A stretch of DNA of 64,000 nucleotides from Breviolum minutum Mf 1.05b.01 (taxonomy: Eukaryota; Sar; Dinophyceae; Suessiales; Symbiodiniaceae): assembly GCA_000507305.1 (NCBI GenBank), contig DF239425.1:62001-126000 (forward strand). The letters run 5' to 3'. Below are positions 41,063 to 52,585 of this stretch, piece after piece. The stretch's first letter is position 1. Every line of letters begins with the position of its first letter. Under the pieces are notes generated by a model. It saw nothing but the letters and a program-made list of their open reading frames with translations, was not told the DNA's origin and searched no databases. A program made the translations under genes and the position numbers.

Positions 41063-41232
41063 CAGCTTCTGTTTGCTTCCATGTTCATTCCTGAATCCTC
41101 GGTTTACAATTTCCCCTTTTGTTGAAGTGACTGAGTCTGACAAAGTTGAAGAAACCACTCAACAAAATTACATGGATAGTCCAGGCATCTCGGGCATAGC
41201 AGGGGAATGTCGATTTATCTTCCGCTTCAACG
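41063..41232 (+). CDS. candidate exon before the CTN array
   Basis: The frame includes FTISPFVEVTESDKVEETTQ, then QNYMDSPGISGIAGECRFIF and RFN, ending at a GGTAAG donor. Acidic and well balanced. Confidence 0.5.
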
Positions 41233-41324
41233 GTAAGGGCTTCTAGTTCCATTACCTCAAGGAAAGACATGTTTGAAGTCAAATTGTATGCAGCACTTCT
41301 TCATTCGCCTGTTTTAGTGATGCT

Positions 41325-41367
41325 GGTTCTGCTACTGCTACTGCTACTGCTACTCCTACTCCTACTC

Positions 41368-41419
<52 letters not shown>

Positions 41420-41448
41420 TTCTACTTCTACTTCTACTTCTACTTCTA

Positions 41449-41490
<42 letters not shown>

Positions 41491-41491
41491 C

Positions 41492-41528
<37 letters not shown>

Positions 41529-41695
41529 ACTACTGCTACTCCTCCTCCTCCTACTCCTCCTACTACTCCTCCTACTCCTCCTACTCCTACTACTCCTCCT
41601 ACTCCTACTACTCCCACTCCTACTAACACCATTCCTATTATTATCGGTATCACTACTATGGCTACTACTACTGCTGCTACTACTGCTGATAGTAC
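41325..41695. repeat. (CTN)n triplet array
   Basis: About 370 bases of CTA, CTG, CTC and CTT triplets in blocks. It yields poly-Leu on the plus strand and poly-Ser/Val on the minus strand. Probably intronic, between the exons at 41063 and 41727. Confidence 0.9.
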
Positions 41696-41726
41696 CGCCA
41701 CATTTTCTTAGCAAGGTCGTGCAGTA

Positions 41727-41786
41727 GGATCTACTGTAGCAGGATCGTTGAGAACTATTGAGCTTCCTGGCACATCAGAACCCTGA
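41727..41786 (+). CDS. candidate short terminal exon
   Basis: After TCGTGCAG the frame reads VGSTVAGSLRTIELPGTSEP to TGA. Short but with a good acceptor. It may end the gene with the exons at 40676 and 41063. Confidence 0.42.
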   Translation, partial: GSTVAGSLRTIELPGTSEP

Positions 41787-41875
41787 AAAAACTTCATTTC
41801 TATTGTGGAAACTGAGGAAGTCGGTGTTATGCAGATACACCTGATGGAAATTGATAAGGCCTAACCGTATGGATT

Positions 41876-42016
41876 ATGATAGTTCAACACCTTATGAGGT
41901 CATATGCGGAGCTAGTTGAAAAGCCCTGCAACATATACAAAGGGTGGCATCACAGGCCACCACCTGCAGGACGTACAGTATTGGAGCGAGAGAAAAACCA
42001 GGGGAGCTTTAAGGAT
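41876..42016 (+). CDS. candidate exon
   Basis: The frame reads MIVQHLMRSYAELVEKPCNI, then YKGWHHRPPPAGRTVLEREK, then NQGSFKDV. A GTG after AAGGAT could be a donor. Unknown. Confidence 0.42.
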
Positions 42017-42399
42017 GTGGTGTTGTTTGCATGTATTTGGTGGGTAGGTGATGAGAAAATGGACGTTTATTGATGATATTAGTATGTTTATATAAATGAT
42101 TAGATAGAATGTCATACTTAATAGGACTTGTTACATGTCCCCGTTTGGTGGGTGGTTTAAACGCAAGTCCTAGGGCTTTCAAGCGATGGCAATCAAACTG
42201 TATTGATGGTCAAACTAACTTAAAGGTGGGCATATAAATCTGCTCACTAAAGTTATGACCTCAATGTTATACACACCAACAGCGATTCCGCGCCGGGAAC
42301 TTCTCTTTTTTGCAAGTCTTCTTTTCAGGAAGATGGATCTTCTAAACTTTCATATTTGGCGGGATGCGTTCATAATTACATGGAGACAAACAAACAGTC

Positions 42400-42647
42400 C
42401 ATGGAAATCCTCATTTTTGGATTATTTTGGAAGGTTGAAATCCGTTGAAAACAAGGTCTTGTTCAATGAAAAACTGAAAACAACTGCTATTGAAGAGTTC
42501 CACGGGTATGTGTGCGTTTTGGTTTCCATTTTTGGGGCCATGTTGGCTTTGATTTCCTGGATGCTTCAAAAGGCTCAAAGTGACCACGCGTTTGAAACAA
42601 CTGCACAAACTGTTCAGTGCGATGGGAGAAGCTCTGCTCGAGTTTGA
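42400..42647 (+). CDS. candidate exon with a hydrophobic segment
   Basis: The frame includes FGRLKSVENKVLFNEKLKTT then AIEEFHG, followed by a hydrophobic stretch (VSIFGAMLALISWMLQK) that could be a membrane helix, to a stop at 42647. Exon limits uncertain. Confidence 0.42.
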
Positions 42648-42711
42648 GCTCTCAGGGTTGACAAAAATCAAAGAGTCTTTTCAAAATCGCAACAATGATA
42701 GCAACTGATAC

Positions 42712-42825
42712 TGTTGATAGAAGAAATCTTGCACCAGTTGATATGTAGTTTATCCCATTATTTACATATATTTACAAGGTTCATATATCCCAGGTGGTGC
42801 AGGATTTCTTTCATCAACAATATGG
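42712..42825. mobile_element. hairpin element, CTGTTGATGG family
   Basis: CTGTTGATAGAAGAAATC and GATTTCTTTCATCAACA ends, with shared TGGTGCAGGATTTC. Confidence 0.7.
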
Positions 42826-43099
42826 CTCAATTTGGTATAGCGATGATGCAGCAACGTTATATATAGAGTCATAGAGAGTCTTGTGCACTATGGTAGCTAT
42901 ATTGTAGTTGAGTGCACTTTTGGTTTTGATTTGCTCAGGATCAAAGGGTAGAAAGGAGATGTATACAGGTGGGTTTCTCTTCCATGAATGGGTCACTGTT
43001 CCATTGCAATATGATGCGATATGATTCATTATGGGAGTTGTCCCTATTGATCCGAGATCAAACATATACAAACATGTTTGCACATATATTTTTTTCTAT

Positions 43100-43735
43100 A
43101 TATACCTACGGCCCGAAACATGGAATGTGCGTACCCGGGGGCGCACACATTCTTATAAAAAAACATGAGCCCTCCATGGAATGCCTGTTTCGCATGTTTT
43201 TTGAAAAATGATACCCCAGACATGCATTTTTGGCCACCCTCTCACGGTTTTGGGCCACTAGAGATCTCCATGGAATGCCTGTCGAGAATGGGTGTTTATT
43301 CTGACACCTCAGACCACTCCAAACATGCATTTTGGGTCACCCCTCTCACGGTTTGGACCATTTTGATATAGAACATAGCATGCCCAAACAGTTTGCAGGA
43401 TTTTTTAATTTAGAACATGGAATGCATCAATGTTTGCAGGTATACCAAAGTTTCAAAATGAAAAAAGACCTTAATTAAGAATGCCACTCGGGGGCAGGCA
43501 GTGGCAGGCGTTCTAAGTTTCAGTCCGACGCTCACGAAACACCGCGTATACCACTGAAAATAGACATAGCATGCCTTGGTTATAATACCATAGGTGATGG
43601 CAGGCATTTTTTTTACCCTGAGACATTCTAAGTTTTGATCAGGCTTTCTAAGTTTCAGTCCGACGCTCACGAAACACCATGTATACCACTGAAAACAAAC
43701 ATAGGATGCCTTGGTGATAATACCAGAATCTCATA
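43100..43735. repeat. CATGGAATGCC-rich duplicated sequence
   Basis: CATGGAATGC-type motifs recur (43119, 43177, 43270, 43418). The block CTAAGTTTCAGTCCGACGCT through AAAACACCATGTATACCACTG-like sequence is duplicated at about 43513-43607 and 43648-43722. No gene. Confidence 0.65.
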
Positions 43736-45099
43736 TTTTCGTGTGTTTACCCAGTATTTGTGCACTGTCTTGATAGTTTTTCATGCCTTTGGTCGAATCT
43801 TCCTTTTGCTGGCTGCTGTTTCCTTTTAAACGTTTAATCAAAAAAATATTGATTGGAAGTGTTTTCAATCTTTTGGTCTTCCTTTCTGCTGGCTGCCTTT
43901 TCCTTGAAGTTTCTAGTCTTTGCAGTCAATTTGTGCGGAAAATGAAAACTTCGAATGCGACGAATTAGATTTAACACTTGCAACTTGCAACTTTTGCTGA
44001 GTTTACTTGCTAAACAATAAGAACTTAGAATGCCGGCACGCTATACGCAGGGTTTATGCATGTTCCTTTTCAATATTTTGTTGAAAAAGTATTGAACTGA
44101 AACTGTTTCATGCTTTTGCTGGCTGGTTTTTTCTTTTTAAACGTTTAATCAATAAAGTATTGATTTGAAGTGTTTTCACGCTTTCCGTAGCATCTTCCTT
44201 TTTGCTGGCTGCCTTTTCCTTGAAGTTTCTGGTTTTTGTGGTCAATTGGAGCGGAAAATGAAAACTTCGAATGCGGCCCATTAGATTTAACACTTGCAAC
44301 TTTTGCTGAGTTTACTTGCTAAACAATAAGAACTTTGAATGCCGGCACGCTATACGCAAGGTTTATGCATTTTTCTTTTCAATATTTTGTTGAAAAAAGT
44401 ATTGAATTGAAACTGTTTCATGCTTTTGCTGCCTTTTGCTGGCTGGCTTTTTCTTTTTAAACGTTTAATCAATCAAGTATTGATTTGAAGTGTTTTCACG
44501 CTTTTGGTAGCATCTTCCTTTTTGCTGGCTGCCTTTTCCTTGACGTTTCTGGTTTTTGCGGTCAATTGGAGCGGAAAATGAAAACCTCGAATGCGGCCCA
44601 TTAGGGTTAACATTTGCAACTGTTGCTGTATTTACTTGCTAAACAATAAGAACTTAGAATGCCGGCACGCTATACGCAGGGTTTATACATATTCTTGTCA
44701 ATATTTTGTAGAAAAAAATATTGACTTGAAACTGTTTCATGCCTTTGGTCGAATCTTCCTTTTGCTGGCTGCTGTTTTCCTTTTAAACGTTTGTTCAAAA
44801 AAGTACTGATTTGAAGTGTTTTCAAGCTTTTGGTCTTCCTTTCTGCTGGCTGCCTTTTCCTTGAAGTTTCTAGTCTTTGCAGTCAATTTGTGCGGAAAAT
44901 GAAAACTTCGAATGCGACCCATTAGATTTAACACTTGCAACTTTTGCTGAGTTTACTTGCTAAACAATAAGAATTTAGAATGCCGGCACGCTATACGCAG
45001 GGTTTATGCATGTTCCTTTTCAATATTTTGTTGAAAAAGTATTGAACTGAAACTGTTTCATGCTTTTGCTGGCTGGTTTTTCTTTTTAAACGTTTAATT

Positions 45100-45670
45100 T
45101 AGCTGTCCTGAAGAAGTCGTAAACAAGGTTTTTTAAGATGAAGGCCTCGTAGCGCGCAACTACCAAATGCGCAGGTTACAAGTGGTTATACGGGTGATTG
45201 CGCAAGTGACTGCGCGGGTAAGCGAGTAAAGGCTAACAAGTGAACATATGACTAAACATGTTAGTGCGCAGGTGAGTACGCAAGTAGCTGCTTTATATAT
45301 GCACTTGTATGTCCACCCGTTCACTCACTCGTTCATATTGACCTGTTCATTTTTAAGGCCAACTTTTCCCCCAAAGTTGGCCTTAAGTTGGCCTTATAGG
45401 TGAACATGGGCACACATAAGGCCAACTTTGGGGGGAAAAGTTGGCCTTAAAAATGCGCACGTGTTAATGAACATCTGGATGTGCAGGTGGAAGTGCTGGA
45501 AGCTTACTTGCTTGCGCACCTGCGCGGACCTGTTCGTTAGACTCGCGCACCTGCACGCTCACCTGTTCATTAGACTCGCGCGCCTACACGCGCACCTGTT
45601 CATCCCATACTTCTTACACCCGTACCCGTTTCAAGAATTTTCAGTTTACGAGCTTTCCAAGTTAGCTAAC
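45100..45670. other. insertion inside the satellite unit
   Basis: The unit breaks after AAACGTTTAAT (45098) and resumes at AACGTTTAATCAATAAAG (45669). The inserted 570 bases contain GCGCA/GTGCGC-rich short repeats and a 95-base inverted repeat (45355-45450). Confidence 0.65.
45355..45450. repeat. inverted repeat, GGCCAACTTT arms
   Basis: TTTAAGGCCAACTTTTCCCC and GGGGAAAAGTTGGCCTTAAA form the outer arms. CCCCAAAGTTGGCC and GGCCAACTTTGGGG are internal, so each arm is itself near palindromic. Confidence 0.75.
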
Positions 45671-46479
45671 GTTTAATCAATAAAGTATTGATTTGAAGTG
45701 TTTTCACGCTTTTGGTAGCATCTTCCTTATTGCTGGCTGCCTTTTTCTTGAAGTTTCTGGTTTTTGCGGTCAATTGGAGAGGAAAATGAAAACTTCGAAT
45801 GCGGCCCATTAGATTTAACACTTGCAACTTTTGCTGAGTTTACTCGCTAAACAATAAGAACTTAGAATGCCGGCACGCTATACGCGGGGTTTATACATGT
45901 TCCTTTTCAATATTTTGCTGAAAAAGTATTGACTTGAAACTTTTCATGCCTTTGGTCGAATCTTTGTTTTGCTAGCTGTTTTTTTCTTCATTTCTTCTTA
46001 ACGTTTAATCAAAAAAGTACTGATCTGAAGTGTTTTCAAGCTTTTGGTCTTCCTTTTTGCTGGCTGCCTTTTCCTTGAAGTTTCTGGTTTTTGTGCGGCC
46101 CATTAGATTTAACACTTGCAACTTTTGCTGAGTTTACTTGCTAAACAATAAGAACTTAGAATGCCGGTGCACCTGGATAAAAAGGTGCTCTACGCAGGGA
46201 TTCTACATATTTTCTGGGGTCCCTCAACTACTTCATATTTTGATTTAAAAATTTGTGCTATATGCAAGGTTTTCTGCATTTTTTCCGTTTTCAAGCCTTT
46301 GGTAGAAGCGTTTTGGGCAATGAGCTTTTGGGTCGTGCGATCAGATTGAAGCAAAAATAGCCCAGAAACCTGCAACATATCAGCAAAATTCATGGTTTTT
46401 TTCATATTTGGAAGACTGGATTTGGGAGGCATTTTAAGCCGTTGGGTGGTAGGCATTCGAAGTTGTCAAAACGTCGCGC

Positions 46480-47100
46480 CTAAGTCCCAGTTGGGCATTT
46501 CCAAAATGGCATTCTAAATTTCAGTCCGTCGCTATATAGCCCTTATTTTTTTTATATAAATGAATGATGTTTTGCCGATGAAGTGGAATATCTGAGTATC
46601 ACGTTATATGCATGGATTACATTCACCGGTACTGAAACTTGGAATGCTCGCATACCCACCCATTAAACGTATATACAGCCATAGATATGTACATGTACAC
46701 ATATGTGAACGTTTACCACACACTTGTTTTTTTGAAACGAAATATCACACATATCGTTTGAAACTCATCTAAATGTTTGCCATGTCAGTTGACCGTGATG
46801 ATTGAACCGTCGTTTTTTCATTACTTTGAAACATGAATATTGTATAACTCGATCACTTTTTACATTGATTTTTACATATATTTCTTACATGGGATTGAAA
46901 TTTTATATGGGATTCATCATTGTTTGCATGTAAATATGGATGTTATATACAGTTGCGGCCTGGAACATGGAATGCATGGCAGGCATTCCAAGTATGTTGG
47001 CCCATTTTTGGGTTTCAGGCATTCCAACGCACCCATTCCAAGTTTGCATATAACTTTTTTGGAAAACCATCAGGCATTCCAAGTTTCAGGCCGTATATTT
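46480..47100. repeat. GGCATTCCAAG-rich sequence
   Basis: GGCATTCCAAG or its complement recurs at 46986, 47024 and 47071, echoing the motifs at 43.1-43.7 kb on the other side of the satellite. No gene. Confidence 0.5.
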
Positions 47101-47243
47101 CGTCAACCACAATGATGGATATTCCCCCAAAAGTGCAATGACGAAACTTTGCCCCCAGGGTTAGATTGGATTCTTGGTTTGGTAGGCTGGACTTTCAAGG
47201 AGTAGTAGTTGAATTATTTCGGATGAATTTGTAATTTTTTGAA

Positions 47244-47348
47244 CCCCCGAAGATTAGCATAGAACCTGAACATGATGATTTGGAACATGTTTTTCCTCTT
47301 CCAGGGGGCCCGTATTCCAGGTTCCAGCCTTTAATCTTCCAGGGTGTA
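47244..47348. mobile_element. hairpin element, family D
   Basis: CCGAAGATTAGCATAGAACC and GGTTCCAGCCTTTAATCTTCC ends, moderately diverged. Confidence 0.6.
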
Positions 47349-47383
47349 CTCAACGGTAATTGAAGTTGAAGAGTACTCATAGA

Positions 47384-47482
47384 TTAGGTGGTGGTTTGAA
47401 ATATTTTTTATTTTCACCCCTATTTGGGGAAGATTCCCAATTTGACGAGCATATTTTTCAGATGGGTTGAAACCACCAACTC
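47384..47482. mobile_element. hairpin element, family A
   Basis: TTAGGTGGTGGTTTGAAATA and GGGTTGAAACCACCAACT ends with an intact core. Confidence 0.75.
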
Positions 47483-47746
47483 GCTATCTATTGTTTGCCT
47501 AGTTCCTGGAATGCTGGTTGGAGACCCCCAGGAGACTTATGAGACTTTTGTTCAGATTCAACGAAGCCAGGTACGAATCACATGGATGCTGTTTGAGATG
47601 TAAAAAATGGCGCTACTACAGTCGGTTGTTTGGGTGAAAAATAGAGGCTGATAGACTACTCTATCTACTGTAGGAAGATATATGAAGTGTAATAAATGGC
47701 ATCTCCCACTGCAACGGGAATCTCTTGAATTCCCAACATCTCGACA

Positions 47747-47790
47747 AATTATAGCGACCTCAGCGGAGGTCACCCCAAATAGTGGTTTAT
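47747..47790. repeat. family F left end
   Basis: ATTATAGCGACCTCAGCGGAGGTCACCCCAAA, with the CCTC...GAGG palindrome. It lies about 130 bases upstream of the first recognised exon of the MBL-fold gene. Confidence 0.6.
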
Positions 47791-47918
47791 TCATGGAATC
47801 CACCCAAAATGCCCTTAATCAAGCTCAATCATCAGTATTTCATGGGTGTCCATCAGATTTTTTTGCAGATGTCCTTCGGAATTCCAGCCTTCAGACCTCA
47901 GATTTGTGTGCCTTGCAG

Positions 47919-49086
47919 CACCGAGGAGGTTTGCGTTACTGCTGAGATGTGTCATCCACAAAAACCAGAGGTGACCGTGTTCTATGAGCCTGACACACAC
48001 ACGGTATGCTCGGTGGTTAGAGATCCCAACAGCTACAAAGTAGCAGTGGTTGACTCAGCCACTCGGGCGATTGAGATGAAAATGGGGATAGATATATCGT
48101 ACTACCAATGAGTCTTGTCATTAATATCATCTTGGAAATAGATATCATCAATGGTGTACTCATCCAAATCCGTACACATCCACCACTAAACCGCCAAGAG
48201 AGCCCGGCCAAAAAAAAGCAAGGGAATCTCCCTCAAATACGCTTTCCAGGTGAGATTGGTGAAATAATTTCTTCCCTGAAACTAATGAACAAATCGCCCT
48301 TGAAAATCAATGGTTGGACGATGAAATTCCTTCTAGAAGTCCCTGCAGGTGAGCGAAAAAGGATGGTGAAAAACACGCGAATGAGAGCCAGGATGTATGA
48401 GCATGAAGAAACATCACGAATTGGTAGTTGCAGTTTGCATCAGTTTACCCAGGTTTACCGGTTTCTTTTTCGGCTCAGTTTTGAGGCATGAACAATGAAC
48501 AATGCCGCAATTTGTGGTATCAGTCTGCAAATTTAGGGTCAAATTTGTCAGGTCAAGTTATCCAAAAAACGTACAGGTGACAGTTTTAACCAGTCCAACG
48601 GGTAGTTTACGGGACAAAACAACCTTACCCATGTCATAATATAGGATCGATGTATATATATATTATATATATACATGTTATATAGTAGGTACGGACATTT
48701 ATTCAGATCTCAAACCAAAAAAATCCAGCAAATGAGAGGGCGGATGTACCTTAGATTTTGTTAAGGTCTTACTGGAAATGGCAGCCATGCTTTTTTCCCG
48801 TACAACTGACAACTGACAACTCGGCTTGTATGTTCAAGGTCATGGGCTTTGACTTTCCATCTGGCAGCACGAGCACCGCACATGCCGACCAAGTGAATCT
48901 TTTGCTGTTAAAGGTTCGCAAAAAACGCAGTGATGATTAGTTTTAACTGTTTGTACAGCTGGCTTAATTTGTTCCTTGAATGTCATTATGCTTCTTATTA
49001 TGTGGTTTAAAGTTGTTTGGAATTATTTGGTATGTTTTTGTTGTTTTATCAGGATGTTTGTGTTGCTTGGGGTTGTGTTTGGTTGC

Positions 49087-49156
<70 letters not shown>

Positions 49157-52123
49157 GCTGCTGCTGCTGCTGCTGTTGTGTGTGTCAGTCTTTTGCTATG
49201 CGTGTTGCCACTTTTTGTTCTGCTGTGAAAGTGTATATCCTGAACAGTTCCTGTCATGGCTGAGGTTTGTGTTGTGATGTTGCATTATCTTTGGGTTGTG
49301 TTAAGTACCAAACTAGTCTGATATTTACTAATTGAAGATATTTGGTTTTAGTTTCCATATTGTCATTGTTGTTCCTCTACACTGAAGTCTTGTTGGCCGT
49401 TGGGCCCTTCTACCGCGACCCAAAAGGAACGGGCTGTTGGGCAACCAGTTTTTTAGAAAAAAATATGTCAACATGTCCAACAGAACACATGCCATGTCGC
49501 AACAGGTTTTCGGAACTACTGTTGATGGAAGACATCACAAACAACCACCTTTTGCATGTATAAAACCCTATAAATACCGGGATAAACTACCAAACTCAAC
49601 TGAGGATTTCTGAACCATCAACCGTATGAACCATGTCGTCCCAGGATTGACTTTATTCAACAGAATGGTCTTCAAGTAGAATGGATCCTGGAAACTCATG
49701 CGCATGCTGATCATCTCTCAGCTGCACCCTATATCCAGGAAAAGTTGGGTGGCAAAATTGCCATTGGTGAGAATATTCGCTTGGTTCAAGATGTTTTTGC
49801 AGGAGTCTTCAATTTGGGCCCTAATTTTCAAAGAGATGGATCTCAATTTGACAAACTTTTTGCTGATGGTGAAACTTTCAGACTTGGTGAGTTGACGGCA
49901 AGCGTCATCTACACGCCTGGCCATACGCCTGCTTGTGTGTGTAACCTCCATTTTGCTTTAGAGGTCCACAATGGACCATCTCTGAGTCATTTTTTTGGGG
50001 GGGGGCGGGGGTCCCTAATTTGGACATAAGACCCAAGCATGCTTTTTGTTTTTGCAGAAAAGGAGATGGAAAGAACTGAACCCACTTGTTGATGTTAACA
50101 TATGTTAACCATGTTAAGCCCAGATTAATAATCCACATGCGGTTTGATCAGGGGGTCCCACTTTGGTAGCAATTTATCACTTTTTCTGGCTAATTTCTTC
50201 AATAAAACAGACGGTGGTTCCCAATCCGGAGTTGGCATTGTATCCATTCCCGTACCATCCATGTATGGTATATTTCCCTACATTGGGCTGATTTTGATGG
50301 TTTTCATGTAGGTAAATATACCAGTCCCATGGATCCTATGGGATTCGCACTGGCAATCCTTTTGACCGACCTTTTGGTGTTAAATCTCAGGCCTTAAACA
50401 CGAAACAACACCAACAGAGACGAACACGATATCAATATACAACGATATACTGATATACTAAGATATACTATACTATATATCTAGTGACTTACAGTATCAT
50501 AAAATACATGTGTATACATGTATTTACAGATACATATTTGCCCAAGGGTCTAATACCTTTGAAACTTTGAGATGTCTACATGACAACATGTTGTTTGTTT
50601 TTGTTTTTTTTAGAATTTGTATTTTGTATGGTTGTAGATCATTGCATCTGAAAGTCACAACAAACCCAAAGACAACCTTTTCACTTGAGGCTACTTGATC
50701 GGTGATGCGCTCTTCACGGGTGATACACTTTTCATGCCCGACTATGGCACCGCTCGATGTGACTTTCCAGGAGGTTCTTCCAAATTGCTCTACGAATCCA
50801 TCCAGAGGACTTTGCTTTTCCGGATGAATTTTGTCGATCACTGGTGATGGGGATATGGGGCATCCCAGCAAACATGTTACAAGTTTTGGGGGAGAGTTTT
50901 GGGACAACTGTTGTAAAACAAGTACGAAAAAAACAACATACTACGTAGAGGTTGGGGGGTTTGAGCACTTGGCACTTTGATGTTTCAATGCTACTTTGTT
51001 CACAATTTTAGTTGCGCCGAAAGTGTCAGTGGCAGTTCAAGATTTTAAAGGGTCTAAGAGCCTGCTTCACGACGTCAGGGACACGGAAACTATAAAAGTT
51101 CTTTTGACTTGTTGTGACTATAGAGGTGGCCCCCCAGTGGACAAAAACATGAACGCAGGTGAAGAAATTCAGTCCTGAAATTATGGACCACAAATGTGTG
51201 AAATAGTGTCCCATCAAGCTGAACAAAAAAACACGCCTCTAGAAACTACCCAAATCAAAAATTAGAGGAATATCCAAAACAAATCTTCTCACACTGCAAT
51301 CCATGGTTTGCTGATTGCATGTTGCATGTTGCGATGCATTTTCATGCATGTATCCTATCAACATTTGTATACCATGACAAATCGGTTGAAATCGGTCGCT
51401 TGAAATCGGCAAGTGCTAAATTGTTGTGGGTTCGGTAGGTGATCTTTTGGGGTTTCCCCCTTTAAAACAGCAAAGTGGACATGTTTTTAAGGAATTGGGG
51501 AGGGTTGAAAGATGATCAAAGTTACCTAGAGTAATGTACTTTGACTGTTAGATAACTAACAAAATATATGGCCGGATTTTTTGGGTGTGTTTTCAGCAAG
51601 ATAGTGTGTTTGCAAGCGGTATAGTTTGAAACCTACATTTTGTTCAAGGGCTTTGTTAATATGATATATATATACACCTTGTGAAGAAACGAAGCATTGA
51701 ACAACATCATTTCGTCTAAGAACATTTCTTTTACATGATTGGGTGGGTCAATGGGTGGTCACTGCTGTCCTACCATTTTGTTTTGAAAAGAGAGAGCGCA
51801 GGATCATGATGCTTCCAGATGAGACGCGCGTTTTTGTGGGCCACGACTACCTTCCAAAAGATGGCCGCAAAGAATTTGCTTGGGAGACTACTGTTGGAGA
51901 TGAAAAGAGACATAACATCCATGTTGGTGGAGGAAAGTCTCAAGATGAGTTTTGTCAAATGCGAGACCATCGTGATGCCCAATTGGCTATCCCCAAGTTG
52001 ATTGTACCTTCCGTCCAGGTGAATATCAGGGCCGGTCGCTTTCCTGAACCAGATGCCAATGGACATGTGGCCTTGTCTTTGCCAATCAACAAGTTGAGCA
52101 ATACCGGTTCATTGAACCCATAA
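47919..52123 (+). CDS. MBL-fold metallo-hydrolase (ETHE1/glyoxalase II-like)
   Basis: Five exons give a continuous 309-residue protein from an AG|C acceptor: 47919-48057, 48839-48894, 49645-49940, 50690-50807 and 51802-52123 (TAA). Metal ligands of the metallo-beta-lactamase fold are present. H-x-H-x-D-H is at residues 83-88 ([16 protein letters not shown]), the second His is in TPGHTP (158), the bridging Asp in [20 protein letters not shown] (175), and the last His in VFVGHDYLP (217). The C-terminal [10 protein letters not shown] segment is also typical. Length fits the roughly 290-residue family. Relatives include glyoxalase II and persulfide dioxygenase (ETHE1); the substrate is not determined here. 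A short first exon with the start codon is probably missing upstream. Splice donors are GC (48058), GA (48895), GT (49941) and GA (50808); exons 2-5 all begin with G after AG. Confidence 0.93.
49081..49178. repeat. (TTG)n then (CTG)n array in an MBL-gene intron
   Basis: About 25 TTG units followed by a few CTG. It lies inside intron 2 of the MBL-fold gene (48895-49644). Poly-Cys, poly-Val and poly-Leu frames are artefacts. Confidence 0.95.
49515..49625. mobile_element. CTGTTGATGG-family element in an MBL-gene intron
   Basis: CTGTTGATGGAAGACATCAC at the left and TTTCTGAACCATCAACC at the right. A diverged copy just before the third exon. Confidence 0.6.
50249..50342. mobile_element. family C element in an MBL-gene intron
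   Basis: CCGTACCATCCATGTATGG and CATGGATCCTATGGGA outer arms, with inner ATGTAGGTAAATATACCAG. It lies in intron 3 (49941-50689). Confidence 0.7.
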
Positions 52124-52585
52124 GATGCACAACAAAAAAAATGCAGGGCCGGTTCAGGTCATCGAGTCATCAAGATCAAATTTAAAATTTCTTTCTTTTC
52201 TATGTCTTGAAGATTGCTACGAAACTACCTGCATTGTCTGGTAAGTGTGAGCAGCCTTCCCATGGGAAGTTTCTTCTCGATTGGTTTCTCAAACCGTTTC
52301 TCTCCAACTACCTGCAGAGTTCAGGTCAGTAGGATGCGCCTTGAGAAGTGAAGAGTGGAGAACAAAAGAAACAAATCACAAGGGCAACGATCGACAGGAT
52401 GAATTAACCTTGATTGCATTACAGGATTTGTGTTTGCTGTTTTGTTCATGTTTTTTTTCCTTGGAAAGGGGGTGTTGGGGCTGGGGGTGTCTCATTTTTA
52501 CTAAGAACTGGCATCACTTAGTGTTACTTCCCAGTTTGACAGCCAAGGGTTGGCGTTAATGTAGAGGTGCAGATGCTGCAAATGC

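Larger units (their letters stand above)
43736..46190. repeat. tandem repeat, about 310-320 bp unit
   Basis: AACAATAAGAACTTAGAATG recurs at about 44022, 44330, 44650, 44971, 45859 and 46151, with the TTTTGCTGGCTGCCTTTTCC and GTCAATTGGAGCGGAAAATG blocks in constant order. Adjacent spacing is about 292-321 bases. One unit is interrupted at about 45100-45670. Open frames across it are fragmentary and not conserved, so I call it satellite-like. Confidence 0.85.

Noticed and set aside
41269..41727. 152-codon poly-Leu ORF and two minus-strand ORFs
   Set aside because: Products of the CTN array; neighbouring exons splice around it better.
48964..49277. Overlapping poly-Cys, poly-Val, poly-Leu and poly-Thr ORFs
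   Set aside because: They translate the TTG array inside an intron of the MBL-fold gene.
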